In this document: positions 1 through 10,077 of the stretch, in pieces
Layout of the letters: each line of letters opens with the position of its first letter
How positions within the stretch are numbered: the first letter of the stretch is position 1
The notes under the pieces: generated by a model
What the model was told of the DNA's origin: nothing
Database searches by the model: none
The model's input: only the letters and a program-made list of their open reading frames with translations
Position numbers and translations under genes: made by a program
Source: Topomyia yanbarensis
Taxonomy: Eukaryota > Arthropoda > Insecta > Diptera > Culicidae
Length of the DNA: 64,000 bases
Direction: 5' to 3'
Assembly: GCF_030247195.1 (NCBI RefSeq)
Contig: NC_080672.1
Coordinates: 92,638,113 to 92,702,112, forward strand

Positions 1-814
1 CGCAGAAGAGATTTATCAAATACAGTAATTTCACAATAGCTTGTTGTAAAGGTTTTCTACTACTATATTTCGATACTCTGAATATGTGGGATATTTATGT
101 CTTTGACAAAGTTGTTTGAAATAGCACTTTCGAAAACTTTGCTGGAGACATTAAGTCTCGACCCAAATTTGCTTGAAGAGTAATTCTTGTCTATAATTAC
201 TTCTAGGAGGATTAACCGTCAAAATTATTCTATCAGCAGATGAACAGTTTTACGTTTTGAAATTCTTCAATGTTACTTAACATCGAAATTTGGCAGTTTC
301 GAATGAATGTGATCGTGACCGTTAAAAATTTATCGAGCATTAATTTTACTTTTCTTCAATAGTCAACCTCACAACTTGCAGTACTAGTACGTAGCACACA
401 AAATTTTAGTACGCCATTCATTGCATCCTGCTAAGAGGCTATTCATATAGTTGATAATACAACAAAAATCCAATGCTCATAAAACCGATCCTGACCTGCT
501 AGAGACAAAATTACATCAGCTTTCAACTAGTTTCTGAAATGTTATTCTTGTTGTTAACCATATTAAATTGTTGTCTAAACTCTACACAATCTAAAAAAAT
601 ACATTTTCAGCAAATGTTGAAATGTATGTAAGTTTTCGGTAAACAAGCTTATGTTTTATATACAATCTACCTATTCAAATTTAGATTCCCATTCGAAAAA
701 TTGTCTCTAATCCATATTTTGAAGCATCTTTCCAAAAATGAGCTCATAATAATTCAGACAGTTATTTTATTTTACATTGAAGTAATTTGACAACTATGGG
801 ATTTTGGCTAAGAG
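1..814. other. AT-rich DNA, no gene seen
   Basis: No credible open reading frame, RNA gene or clear repeat boundary was found. The stretch may be the interior of the transposon whose end lies at 1027, because no second terminus appears to its left in this window. That is inference. Confidence 0.4.
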
Positions 815-1027
815 ATAAGTTACAAGATCCCCTTCCAACAATTTTCCAAAAGTTCTCATGACGCTTTAAACACAGTTCTCAATGTAGTGATCAGAGAATA
901 TTTTTCCAAAAATATTTTGTGGAATATTAAATTAAAGTCGTCAGCATCAATTTTTTTTCAATCCAATTAATTTTGGTTTGGGGGGGGGGGGGGTTTAACC
1001 CCTAAAACCCCCCTGGCTACGCCACTG
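815..1027 (-). mobile_element. hAT-like element terminus
   Basis: The sequence ends at 1027 with GGCTACGCCACTG, the reverse complement of the CAGTGGCGTAGCC terminus at 36386. Similarity to the 36386-36600 arm runs back to about 823, including a shared block around 'GTTCTCAATGTA'. A run of 14 G (980-993) lies just inside the end. CAGTGG-type ends are usual for hAT elements. The other end and any duplication partner lie outside the window. Confidence 0.55.
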
Positions 1028-1171
1028 TCGAGAGTTAACCCTTAAATACATGAGATACATTTTTCCTTGGTACTCATTTTTCTGGATGGATACGATATAT
1101 GCCTCTTGTTAAGGCTTTATATCACAGAATTCGGTATGTGTCCAAATGGCAACAGTATGCATTTAACGGTT

Positions 1172-1196
1172 AAATGGCTCAAGGTTCGAGCCATTT
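1172..1196. repeat. 9-bp perfect stem-loop
   Basis: AAATGGCTC and GAGCCATTT flank a 7-nt loop (AAGGTTC). It sits between the hAT-like terminus and the R1-clade fragment. No role is evident. Confidence 0.5.
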
Positions 1197-1214
1197 CATG
1201 GATCAAGACATAGC

Positions 1215-1572
1215 TGTGGCAAATTCGTGAGCAAAAGAAAGAGGCGCGACGAAAGCATGACGAGCCCTCCCTCGAAGTAATACCTTGAAGTAGCGAGGCG
1301 AATTTCCATTTAACGCAGTTTTTGTCCAGGCGCGAATACTTCCGGAAGTACCTGCATCGGTTTGGTCATGCTTTGTCATCCCTTTGCCCGGAGTGTGTGA
1401 ACGTGCAAGATACACCGAAGCATGTGGTGTTCGAATGCCCTAGGCTCGAAGAAGCTCAAAGGTGCGCCAGTTGACAATACCGTCGAAGAGATGTGCTACG
1501 ACGAGCATATCTAGGATGCTGTCAACAGAGTAGTTGCGAGTATACTCTCCGAGCTGCAGAGAAAGTGACGAA
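1215..1572 (+). pseudogene. R1-clade ORF2 C-terminal fragment
   Basis: Conceptual translation gives blocks such as FHLTQFLS, YLHRFGHA, CPEC and HVVFECPR. These line up with the C-terminal end of the intact R1-clade ORF2 at 25306-28281 (HFHLTQFLSGHG, YLHRFGHAEVP, CPDC, HILFVC). They include the Cys/His cluster that closes these proteins. Similarity is clear but distant, so this is another lineage of the clade. It has frame breaks and no RT or endonuclease part. A stop follows the last recognisable residues near 1570. Confidence 0.65.
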
Positions 1573-2165
1573 GAGATCAACAAAGTAGTGCCACCGGCTA
1601 GGAAGCCGCCTTTAAACCACAAATCGGGTTTCTGGAGAAATTCCACCGCGGGGGAATTCTCCGCCGGTGTAGATTAGTTTCACCGCGCGGAACCTGTAGA
1701 GTAGTGCGCGACATAGTACCGGGTTCGGGTCGTCGAGGTGCCAGCAAACCGGACGTTCGGCTTCACCGGGATCGCCGGATCGACACCCTAGCGGATAGTT
1801 CGTGAGTAGGCATTGGGTTGTTGCGACGCGAGTGAACCGGATGCTACGCTCTACCCGGAACTGCTGGACATGGATGGGAGCTAATTGGCTCACGGTACCG
1901 AGAGAAATTCCGCCGCCAGGAATCTTTCAGTCGGAGTAGGGTGAGTTCACCGCCGGGGACTATCCGAGTAGATCGGGATAAGGCTTGAAGCTAAATGACT
2001 CACGGAAACAGGAACTGAATGGCGGCGTAATGGATGGAGGCAAAAGCTCCGTGGGGAAAAAGGGGGAAAAACGAGTAAGGAATGTTTTTGGTGGTTAGGC
2101 ACGAAGGTGAGTCCCACACAGTGCCAATACACTACAGGCCAGGCTTTTGAAGCTTTTCAAACCTT
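1573..2165 (+). other. Likely 3' UTR of the R1-clade fragment
   Basis: GC-rich, non-coding sequence directly downstream of the ORF2 tail and unlike its AT-rich surroundings. A 3' UTR is inferred from position and composition only. No poly(A) tail is visible; the next element's similarity begins near 2215. Confidence 0.35.
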
Positions 2166-2214
2166 ACTATTATAAAAAGGCCACGGAACAGGAACTCACC
2201 TTATGAACACAGGA

Positions 2215-3475
2215 CAGATAATAAAGTAAGCAATGGGTGAGAATCAGCACGTCGACATTGCAATCTTAGATATCACCATGGTGCACAACACCGTATACAG
2301 AGTAGGAGTACTACGACAATTGTGAGAAAAAGGAAGTAAAGAGTAATCTAGGAGTTTATCAATCTGAAAGATCGAGCATTCAAGGGTCAGAAGGAGGAAT
2401 ACGGTCGGAAAAATTCAGCTCGCAAAACAGAGTCCCCGGATCCATACTAGCCTACGCACCGAGGTAACTGGCTTAAACCGGGAGGGTATGGATAAAAGCC
2501 TTGCCCATAATTCTGTAAAGTGGTCAGAGCAGCATCGAACATACTCCTAAGTACACCAGCGAATGCAGTATATATGGAAACAGGAGTACTCCTTTTAACA
2601 TGGGTAGTAGCAAGTGAATTTTGTGATTGATGGAACGAACAACGGGAAGTGGCGACATTATAGCGCAAATAGTCAACAAAGTACATTGGGATTTCATCGG
2701 AAGCGACTGCAACTAGCAAAGCTGCCCAGAGTTAACAGACACCAGTGAAACAAGAAACCTATAGAAATCGACACTAGCCTAACTACCACGATCCGTACAG
2801 AAGATACCCCCTGGTAAAGCCAGAGTAGAACACCAAATCAAAAAAGTACTGGAACCACAACAAGATATACACAGACGAATCAAAAACAGAGTACAAAGTA
2901 TGAGTAGGGGTAAGTGAAGAAGGCATCAGACTTCTATAGGTTATCTGCGACATGCTCAGTATCGTCGGCGGAAATCGTTACGATCTTGTAAACGTGATTT
3001 CCACCGACTCCCTGTCGCTGGTCAAAGCTCTGGAAACCGGCCAACGGAAACACCGAATCCAGAAATCAATTGAAAACGATAGCGATATGTGATCGACGTT
3101 CTGTCGAATATCAGGACACTGCGGGATCAAAGGGAACGAATACGCTGATCGATTGGCGGCACAAGGTAGGAGAGTAAGAAAACTGCTAACCAAGGAAATA
3201 CGTAGTCAACATAACCAAACACTTTTAAGCATTGAAGAAGACAAACCAGTCATATTCAAAAGATTAACAACTCACTTGAAGCATGGACCGACAGAGACGA
3301 TAGAACGGAGCAATGAATTCCGACTGAGTTTCTAAGACACAAAAATAACACTCGTTCGTAGAAATTTCACGATTCGATCCACTAGAATGTGAAACAGGTG
3401 CGGTAAGGAAGTAGGTTGAATACCTACTAACCTGCCGGACGTGAGAGGACCTCCGAAATCAATATCAACTGATGG
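2215..3475 (+). pseudogene. LOA/I-type RT thumb and RNase H fragment
   Basis: A decayed non-LTR fragment with many stops. Around 2515-2620 translation gives an RT thumb-like run (RAASNILL, AVYMETGVLLL) of the type 'Rt.TaalyaEtGipPL'. From about 2865 an RNase H domain follows: YTDESK (first Asp), then STDSLSLVKAL near 3000, then SGHCGIKGNEYADRLA near 3110-3165, matching the usual H.GI.GNE.AD.LA block. A Cys-rich tail (CNRCGKEVG) occurs near 3400. An RNase H joined to RT is typical of the LOA, I and Outcast clades. The exact clade is not resolved. Confidence 0.65.
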
Positions 3476-3539
3476 TATCTAAATCACATTTTTTAAATTC
3501 ACAGAGAACAGATATATAAGATAGAAACGCACACAGGCT

Positions 3540-3715
3540 CGTATCCGTTAGTCACCATTGTATCCAAGTTCACACGCAAGGCTCGCAAAGCGATAGCTGG
3601 CCGATCATTACTCCAGCTTATTGCAAGTCGCCACATGCTGATGATATTTAAAAACGACAGTTTTATTTCTTACACACATTGAAAACTTTACATGTAGGTA
3701 TGTCAGTGCTCTGAA
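3540..3715 (+). repeat. Dispersed repeat, copy 1
   Basis: Shares several blocks in order with 42440-42620, including CACCATTGTATCCA, GCGATAGCTGGCCGATC and TTGAAAACTTTAC. Same orientation in both copies. Family not recognised. Confidence 0.6.
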
Positions 3716-4040
3716 AATGAAAAAAATCGAATAGAAAAATATAATATTGCGAATCTCAATGATGTATACAGCGGGTGGAGGACTGTCACTGTGAACCACG
3801 TTAACTGTAAAATGCGATAAAACAACATTAATATTATGCTCTTTTTATAGCATGAAACATTTCCACTTTGTTTATATCGTTTCGTTATCAGTTGGTTACA
3901 CAATGTTAGAATAACTTCTTCTTTCGCAACCATGTTTTTAACCACTTGGTATGACACATCCTTTAACTACATTTAATTATTTTATGTCGAATAATTTACC
4001 ACCGTTCGTTTTATGCAACCGCGCATTCTTATCGAAACCT

Positions 4041-4054
4041 CTATCCCTTTCCAG
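4041..4054 (+). other. Probable splice acceptor of the host exon
   Basis: A pyrimidine-rich run ending in CCTTTCCAG abuts coding sequence at 4055, in frame with the long open frame. The sequence upstream is AT-rich and non-coding in character, so an intron boundary here fits better than a start at the ATG at 4013. Confidence 0.6.
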
Positions 4055-5272
4055 CCCCAGCAGAAACCATCGGAACCGATCTACGCCGAACCGACCAAAA
4101 TCACCGTCCAGCGGGATAGCAAATCTCCGGACGGTGGCGAAAGTATCGGAGGAACCAGTTCCGTCAGCAACGACGATCCCGATGATGCCGTCGAGTTCCG
4201 GTATGCCCTCAGCGGAATGGGAGATCCACCCGAACATACCAAATCGTCGTTGATGTTGAACCGGCGCAGTGATACACTTCCAGTAGCGGCCCAAGGCAAG
4301 GGTCTGGGGGACGACAAAAATCGTCACTCGGATTCGGCTGCCGGAGCTGGAAGTCGGAACGTCGATGAAAATGGTGAGCCTAGACCAATGAGAAAGTACC
4401 ATTCGAAAAGTTTCAGCTTGTCGGAGAACAAACTTAGCTTAGTAGCGGTCGGATCGGGCTCGTCGGCTTTGAATGTGTTCCAGCAGAATCGAGATTTGTG
4501 GCAGAAGCGCGCCGCACAGAGCTCTTATCAAAATTTGGCTACATCGAGGATTCTGAGTCGAAACCGGATAGCCCCGGACTTGGTGATGGATTTACCGCCG
4601 GCCATTGGCAAAGATTGCACCGGAAGTATCTCCCGGGAATCGTTGGATAGCGAGTTGGAAGATATGACGTCGGCGGAGCGGTTTGCGGCTCAGAATCAAT
4701 GCACGTTGAAGAAAAATGAACGATTCTCGACGGAATCGGTTGTATACGAAAATACCGGTAAAAAGGAAGTCAAGTTGGATTTGAAAGGTGGTCCTCCGGT
4801 CGATAAACCGAAGGCCGAGGTAAAACCACAGGAGAGCAGTCTTAAAACACCGACATCGATAGATATTCCGAAGATTATCGAAGAAGGAGGTTGCGTTAGG
4901 GTAGAGGATGTCGCGGAAGGTATTACCAAAATCACATCGGATGAGGTTCTGCATATTGAAGAATCTTCCGTTGAGGGCCACCCTGAAGGTCTTGCTGCAC
5001 CTGCAATCAAAGAGCTGGCCAAGAGTCCCATTCCAGCGAGGAATACTCAGAAATTCGTCTCCCAATTTGCTGATCTTCACCTGACTGGTGGATGTCTGGT
5101 GAAAGCTTCTGAGAACACATCCGCAGCAGCGGTGACAGCCTTGGCACAGGAACAGCAGGCCAAAAGTTTGAGTTCGTTTAAACCGCAGGTTAAGGTCAAA
5201 CCGCATATCCTGAAAAAGCCCCAGGTGCTTCCGCCGCACACGCCCGAAATGTCACGGCGATCGCAGGACTAG
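4055..5272 (+). CDS. Terminal coding exon of an unrecognised host gene
   Basis: A 405-residue open frame with much higher GC than its flanks and smooth codon usage, so a real host exon. It starts at a likely splice acceptor; earlier exons lie left of the window or beyond the transposon-filled intron. The protein part is rich in Ser, Pro, Glu, Lys and Asp and has no visible membrane segment or globular domain, so it is probably a disordered tail. Distinct segments are KYHSKSFSLSENKLSL (about residue 112 onward), RDLWQKRA, ILSRNRIAPDLVMDLP and, near the C-terminus, KFVSQFADLHLTGG. Such islands suggest short conserved docking motifs in a cytoskeletal or signalling scaffold, but I do not recognise the family. 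If the acceptor is wrong, an ATG at 4013 would add 14 residues. Confidence 0.8.
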   Translation, partial: PQQKPSEPIYAEPTKITVQRDSKSPDGGESIGGTSSVSNDDPDDAVEFRYALSGMGDPPEHTKSSLMLNRRSDTLPVAAQGKGLGDDKNRHSDSAAGAGSRNVDENGEPRPMRKYHSKSFSLSENKLSLVAVGSGSSALNVFQQNRDLWQKRAAQSSYQNLATSRILSRNRIAPDLVMDLPPAIGKDCTGSISRESLDSELEDMTSAERFAAQNQCTLKKNERFSTESVVYENTGKKEVKLDLKGGPPVDKPKAEVKPQESSLKTPTSIDIPKIIEEGGCVRVEDVAEGITKITSDEVLHIEESSVEGHPEGLAAPAIKELAKSPIPARNTQKFVSQFADLHLTGGCLVKASENTSAAAVTALAQEQQAKSLSSFKPQVKVKPHILKKPQVLPPHTPEMSRRSQD

Positions 5273-5600
5273 AATCGACGGATCGGACTTGGTTGCCGGT
5301 CCAAAACACTCAATCTGTAAGTGATATACCAAAAATAAGTAAACGATAGTAATGGAGGAGTTTAGCGCGAAAATGATGAGCTGATAAGATGATCGTGGGA
5401 ATTTGAGCGACTGTGGGAATTGTGGGAAAAACAGGGTCTGTCCCGGATGAATAAGAAACAGGGGGCGGTCACACGCTTACTATTACAGTTTTAGCAGAGG
5501 ATTTTGATCGAATTTTTAAACGTACGATGGTGGTAGCGATTGAACAGTGAAAAACACCAATATATTTCAATGTAACAATAAATATTAATGTTTAAGACTG
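5273..5600 (+). other. 3' UTR of the host exon
   Basis: Non-coding sequence after the stop codon, with a canonical poly(A) signal at 5577-5582. Further AATAAA motifs near 5643 and 6245 could give longer transcripts. Confidence 0.5.
5577..5582 (+). terminator. Poly(A) signal AATAAA
   Basis: Canonical hexamer about 305 bp after the stop of the host exon; best placed candidate for 3'-end formation. Confidence 0.45.
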
Positions 5601-7640
5601 GATCGGTACAATATACAAACTGGGAGAAGTCAGTACGATCGATAATAAACGAGAAACCAGAACAGTAGCAGATAGGATGCTCTCGAATTTGAGAAATCGA
5701 ATTTCTAAGTCAGTAGAGGTACAGTTTTTATGTGTATTATGAGCAGTAGATTGTGACCAGGTTTTTAGTCCGGACGCGTATTTAGTGAACGAACATCACA
5801 AAATATTCTCTAGCGTAGAAGGAATCGATGAACCATTAGCAACAGAAGGCCTCTCCAGTGATTGATGCGACATCTGAATTTTGATATTAGAATTAGTTCA
5901 AGTTGTAATTCCTAACACCCATCATACTTTTTTAACTATCACTAAAAGCATCGAATTTTATTAGACTAAGTTGAGCACTTATCACACAAGAGGTGCAACA
6001 TATGAATCGGTTTTAGAAAAACAAAATTATTTTAAATGTTTAACTTTTTCTCAGTTAATCCTATCGATAGATTTTATGGTTTTGATATTGTGTTGGAAAA
6101 AGTCGAGAAAAATACAAAGGAATTATTTTCCCCTACGGTCAAAACATTCGCAACTTTTTTATTTAAATTAGAAATTGTAAAAACCCGCCGATTTTTATTC
6201 CCATTGTTTGATTACAATCTGATTTTTGAACTACTCTCAACATACAATAAATAAACAAATAACTGTCTGAATGCAACATTAGCCACACAGTAGAGCAGCT
6301 ACCGACAACAGAAAAAATAAGCAAAATAAATAAACCAATCAGCCAAAAATAACTTGTTGTCCAACAGTAAAAGTAATACTGCAAAAAGCAATGAACCATA
6401 TTCAGAATGACGTAGAAAGTCAAGTAAATAGTATTCGATACAAGGGAGCTATCAATCACTTCGGTGACTAAATCAAATGACGAATAGTATAATACCAATA
6501 AAAAGGATAACAAACCAGCATCATGCAGCGGGCACTGTTCTCAGCTATCAAAACTGAAAAAAAAAGAAACAAAAATCAAGCAAAACAACGCATAAATTAG
6601 TCTCCATCTGTTTTTAGCCATCGTAAAAAGTTCCCTAATCGCATTCGACGCGTCCATAAACTCAACTATCCACTTAACACTACTAAAGCTAAACCTAGAA
6701 AACCATTCAACCATTTCATAGCCATTACCATTTACCCACTTATCCATCAAATGTTCCAGAATAAAAGGAAAATATTAAATCTAATTCACGTGAATCCAGA
6801 TTATTCATTTGTTTGAAGAAATATCCTCCAAGTTATGGGTGGGAAGGTCGGTCATAGCCTTTGGAGATATAGTATAAGTTTTCCGCTGGTTTGTTTGACT
6901 GCGTTGCGATTCAAGGTCAGATATTATGAGTATCCGATGAGAACACCTGAGGACGGTCTCCCGTGGTAATACAAGGAGTGCTTAGGCTTGTACCGTAAAA
7001 TGGGGGAACATTGATCACTTTTTCAAAAGATTTTCGAATAACCATCCTATAGATGTAACTGTTTGCGTTTTTAAAACAAATACTGGTGATTGAAAACGTT
7101 CAAATTGTTGGGTATATTACTACATTTTACTATAAAAATAAAATTTATTTGTTGTGGGTGAATGGAGAAAAGTGAGTTTAGTTACGTATGGTATGTAAAC
7201 TAGGCTTGATGGAACTATCCAAGTCAGTCTTGGATATCACATACATTTGGAGCAACATCAGATGTTGCTTCAAGCTGTTCTCAACTCCTATTCGGCAGTT
7301 TTCACGCCGCCGCCCGCGTCACGGCTTGGTAAGGTCAAACTGGTGTCGAAGGGGGTCAATTAAGGTTGTTTGACGTATTCTTGATGGTCGCATCATCAGC
7401 GTTTCTGTATTTGAATCGCCAGACAGCCTTAGTTGATTATAGGATTAGGGAATATTTATAAAATGTTGATAAAATATTGACGGAAATTGAGGATTCGATG
7501 AAAGAGATCTCTTTTATGAGACGGTCGACCGACGTCGTCGATGCCGGAAGAGATGAGCAGCGGTAAGCGAGTCTTACAAGAGGGAATGAGACACTTACTA
7601 CCATTGAAATGAAATTTGTAAGTAGCACTAACAAACATTT
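5601..7640. other. AT-rich intergenic DNA
   Basis: No gene seen. At about 6993-7025 there is a repeat end of the form ACCGTAAAATGGGGGAAC...TTGATCA, resembling segments at 13921-13964 and 17240-17880. The open frames here are short and AT-driven. Confidence 0.45.
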
Positions 7641-7962
7641 AATTTCAGGAACTTTGCGAGATGGTGCTGGGCCTGTAGCCTTCGACTGGCATGGTCCATT
7701 CTCATTGGTTGGGAAGTCTTCTTGACTGGTTGGCCGCTATGTGCTCCTATTGCAGGTTGATTAATTCACTTGGGTGGGGGACATATGGATCCTGCTAGTT
7801 GTCGACTCTTTTGACATTGGGTATGGGTTAGTTCAGGAAAGGAGTGCAGGACTGGCACCTAGGAGATAGTTAATTTTCCATATGATTATTTAACTCGACC
7901 AAGCACACCGGCTCTCAGAAATTTCCCTTTCTGGTCGGTGTGGTCGCCGTTTTCGTACCTTG
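7641..7962. other. Unassigned sequence at the 3' side of the minus R1 copy
   Basis: Moderately GC-rich, non-coding. Similarity to the R1-family 3' UTR stops near 7963, so this is either a divergent 3' end or another insertion. Not resolved. Confidence 0.3.
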
Positions 7963-8110
7963 TGAGGCTGACTTTTGTGCTCACCCCTAACATATCGCGT
8001 GAGGCTGACTTGGATGCTCACCCTTCACTCCTCTGCCACGCCACGAGGTAACAATAGCGAAGTCCCAACATACTACGCTACGACCTTCCCATCTTGGCAT
8101 GAGGCAGCCA

Positions 8111-8890
8111 TATATCGTCGCTGTTGTGCTATCTTATGACAAGCGCCATTTTGCACATTTCGAGAAAAACAATTTTTAAAGTTTGAGATTGAGTATCTTG
8201 AATCTTATAAATTATATAAACAATTCAAAGAAGACAATTGATGCTTTTATCTATTCTGTATTAATATCTCAAATATTTCGAAGATCGGTTGACTATGTTG
8301 TGAGTTTTTACTATAAATGTAAACAAAAGTCGCACTCATACGTGCCATAGGTGTGTATTGATGACAAAATTTGTATGGCGTGTCATATTCGTGCATGGAA
8401 AATTTTCCATAGAAAAAAATCATCGATTATTAACTTTTATTCATATCTTTGGCTTCATTTGGTCTATAAACAAACGGTGAGATGCATTTTGAAGGAAATG
8501 AGTCAGGGAATCTAGAAAAAATAGTTATTTTTGGTTACAGTGTTGCCAAATATGATATATTTCCAGTTTAAAAATAAAATTGCATTTTTCTCACAATTCG
8601 AGCATTTTTGTTTTGAAAATGATTATGCCATTGTGTTTCTCAGATAGTTTTACATATAAAAACATCTTATGCATCAAGATAATTTGAGCCAATCCCCAGA
8701 CACAGTCATTTGAAGCAAAAAATTACCAATTTCTCAGGACGTTTCTCGCTACATCTCAGTAACCAAGCAGAATGTCAAAATTCTGTGAACGCCACTTTGT
8801 AGTGATTTTTTATACAAGTAATGTGGCATATTTAACTCAGTTTACCCCAAAATGGCGTTTGTCATAAGATAGCACAGCAGCGACGATATA
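8111..8890. mobile_element. 772-bp MITE in the R1 3' UTR
   Basis: Inverted termini of about 39 bp (8115-8153 and 8848-8886) begin TCGTCGCTG and include GTGCTATCTTATGACAA with few mismatches. They are flanked by TATA on both sides (8111-8114, 8887-8890). Comparison with the intact 3' UTR near 28425-28455 supports insertion at this point. No coding capacity. TA rather than TATA could be the true duplication. Confidence 0.75.
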
Positions 8891-9035
8891 CGCATATTCA
8901 CTCACTCTTCTGCCTTGCTTCGGTGTGACTGGGTTTACCCGTTACGCGGTTGCCAGTCGCTGCGCCAAACCTGCCTCAGCATGAACAGACCATTCACTCA
9001 CTTCGCGCTCGGCCCGTTCCGCTCCAACTAACCAA

Positions 9036-10077
9036 TCAGTAGTTAGTCGTGCCCGTTGTCTGTTGCTCGGTGCGCCAGATACCCTGCAACCTGCAGGCAA
9101 TCTGAGTGGTTGCAGTCGAGACGGCGTTCCACTTCTCCACCGCTTGACACATCCGCTGAATAAGGGTGTCAGGGGTTGTGTCCCAGCCACAGACGTCAAG
9201 CATTACTCTCCTTTCGACATCGAAGCGAGGACATACGAACAGTATGTGCTCGGCAGTTTCGTCAACACCTGGGCAGTCAGGGGAGACGGGGACCTCCGCG
9301 TGCCCGAACCTGTGGAGGTACTGTCGGATGCAGCCATGGCCTGACAGGAATTGTGTCAGATGGAAGTGAACTTCCCCATGGGGTCTACCCACCCAGCTCG
9401 ATATGTTAGGTATCAGCCGGTGGGTCCACCTACCTTTCGAGGAGTTACCCCACTCGCGCTGCCATCTGGCAACCGAAGCAATCCTGGTGCGCTCGCGCAC
9501 TCCTCTAATGCCACGCAGCTCAAAGCACTCCTTATCTTCCCGGATGACCGTCCCGACTGGCATCATGCTCGCTATCACGCAGGATGCATCATGTGATACC
9601 GTGCGGTAAGCAGATATCACTCTGAGGCACGTCACGCGGTAGGTGCTCTCCAGTTTCTGCAGGTAACTGGTTACCCTCAGTGCTCTTGACCAGGACGGGC
9701 CGCCGTACCTGAGGATAGATACGGCAACGCCTGCCAGTAGCCTACGCCTACTGGCGCACACCTTTGAGCTGTTGGACATCATCCTCGATAATGCCGCAAC
9801 AGCAGTCGAAACCCTCTTGCACGTAGAGTCGACATGGCTGCCGAAGGTCAGTTTGTCGTCTATGATGACTACGAGAGACTTCAGACTCCGATGTGAAGTG
9901 ATCGCGACTTCTCCCACATGGATAACTGCATGTTGTGCCGACTTGCGGTTGTTGACGATAACTACCTCCGTCTTATGCTGAGCGAGCTCCAGGCCTCTCG
10001 CGCTCATCCATTCCGCCACAGTGTTGATCGCGTGTTCTGCGGTCAGTTCTTGGTCTTGGAACTTTAGTCTCAGAACC
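9036..10077 (-). pseudogene. R1-family ORF2, C-terminal half, RT motif C deleted
   Basis: An open frame of about 347 residues closely matching residues from about 625 to the end of the intact ORF2. It keeps the thumb region (TAEHAINTVAEWMSARG, VVIVNNRKSAQHAVIH) and the C-terminal Cys/His cluster (CPGVDETAEHILFVC). An in-frame deletion of 22 codons joins LRLKF to LTAEHA and removes the FADD catalytic motif, so the copy cannot encode active RT even though the frame stays open. The apparent start codon at 10089-10091 lies in the neighbouring insertion and is not a genuine start. Confidence 0.85.

Noticed and set aside
4592..5239. 215-codon open frame on the minus strand opposite the host exon
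   Set aside because: Shadow of the plus-strand coding exon, without a plausible domain; codon pattern supports the plus strand.
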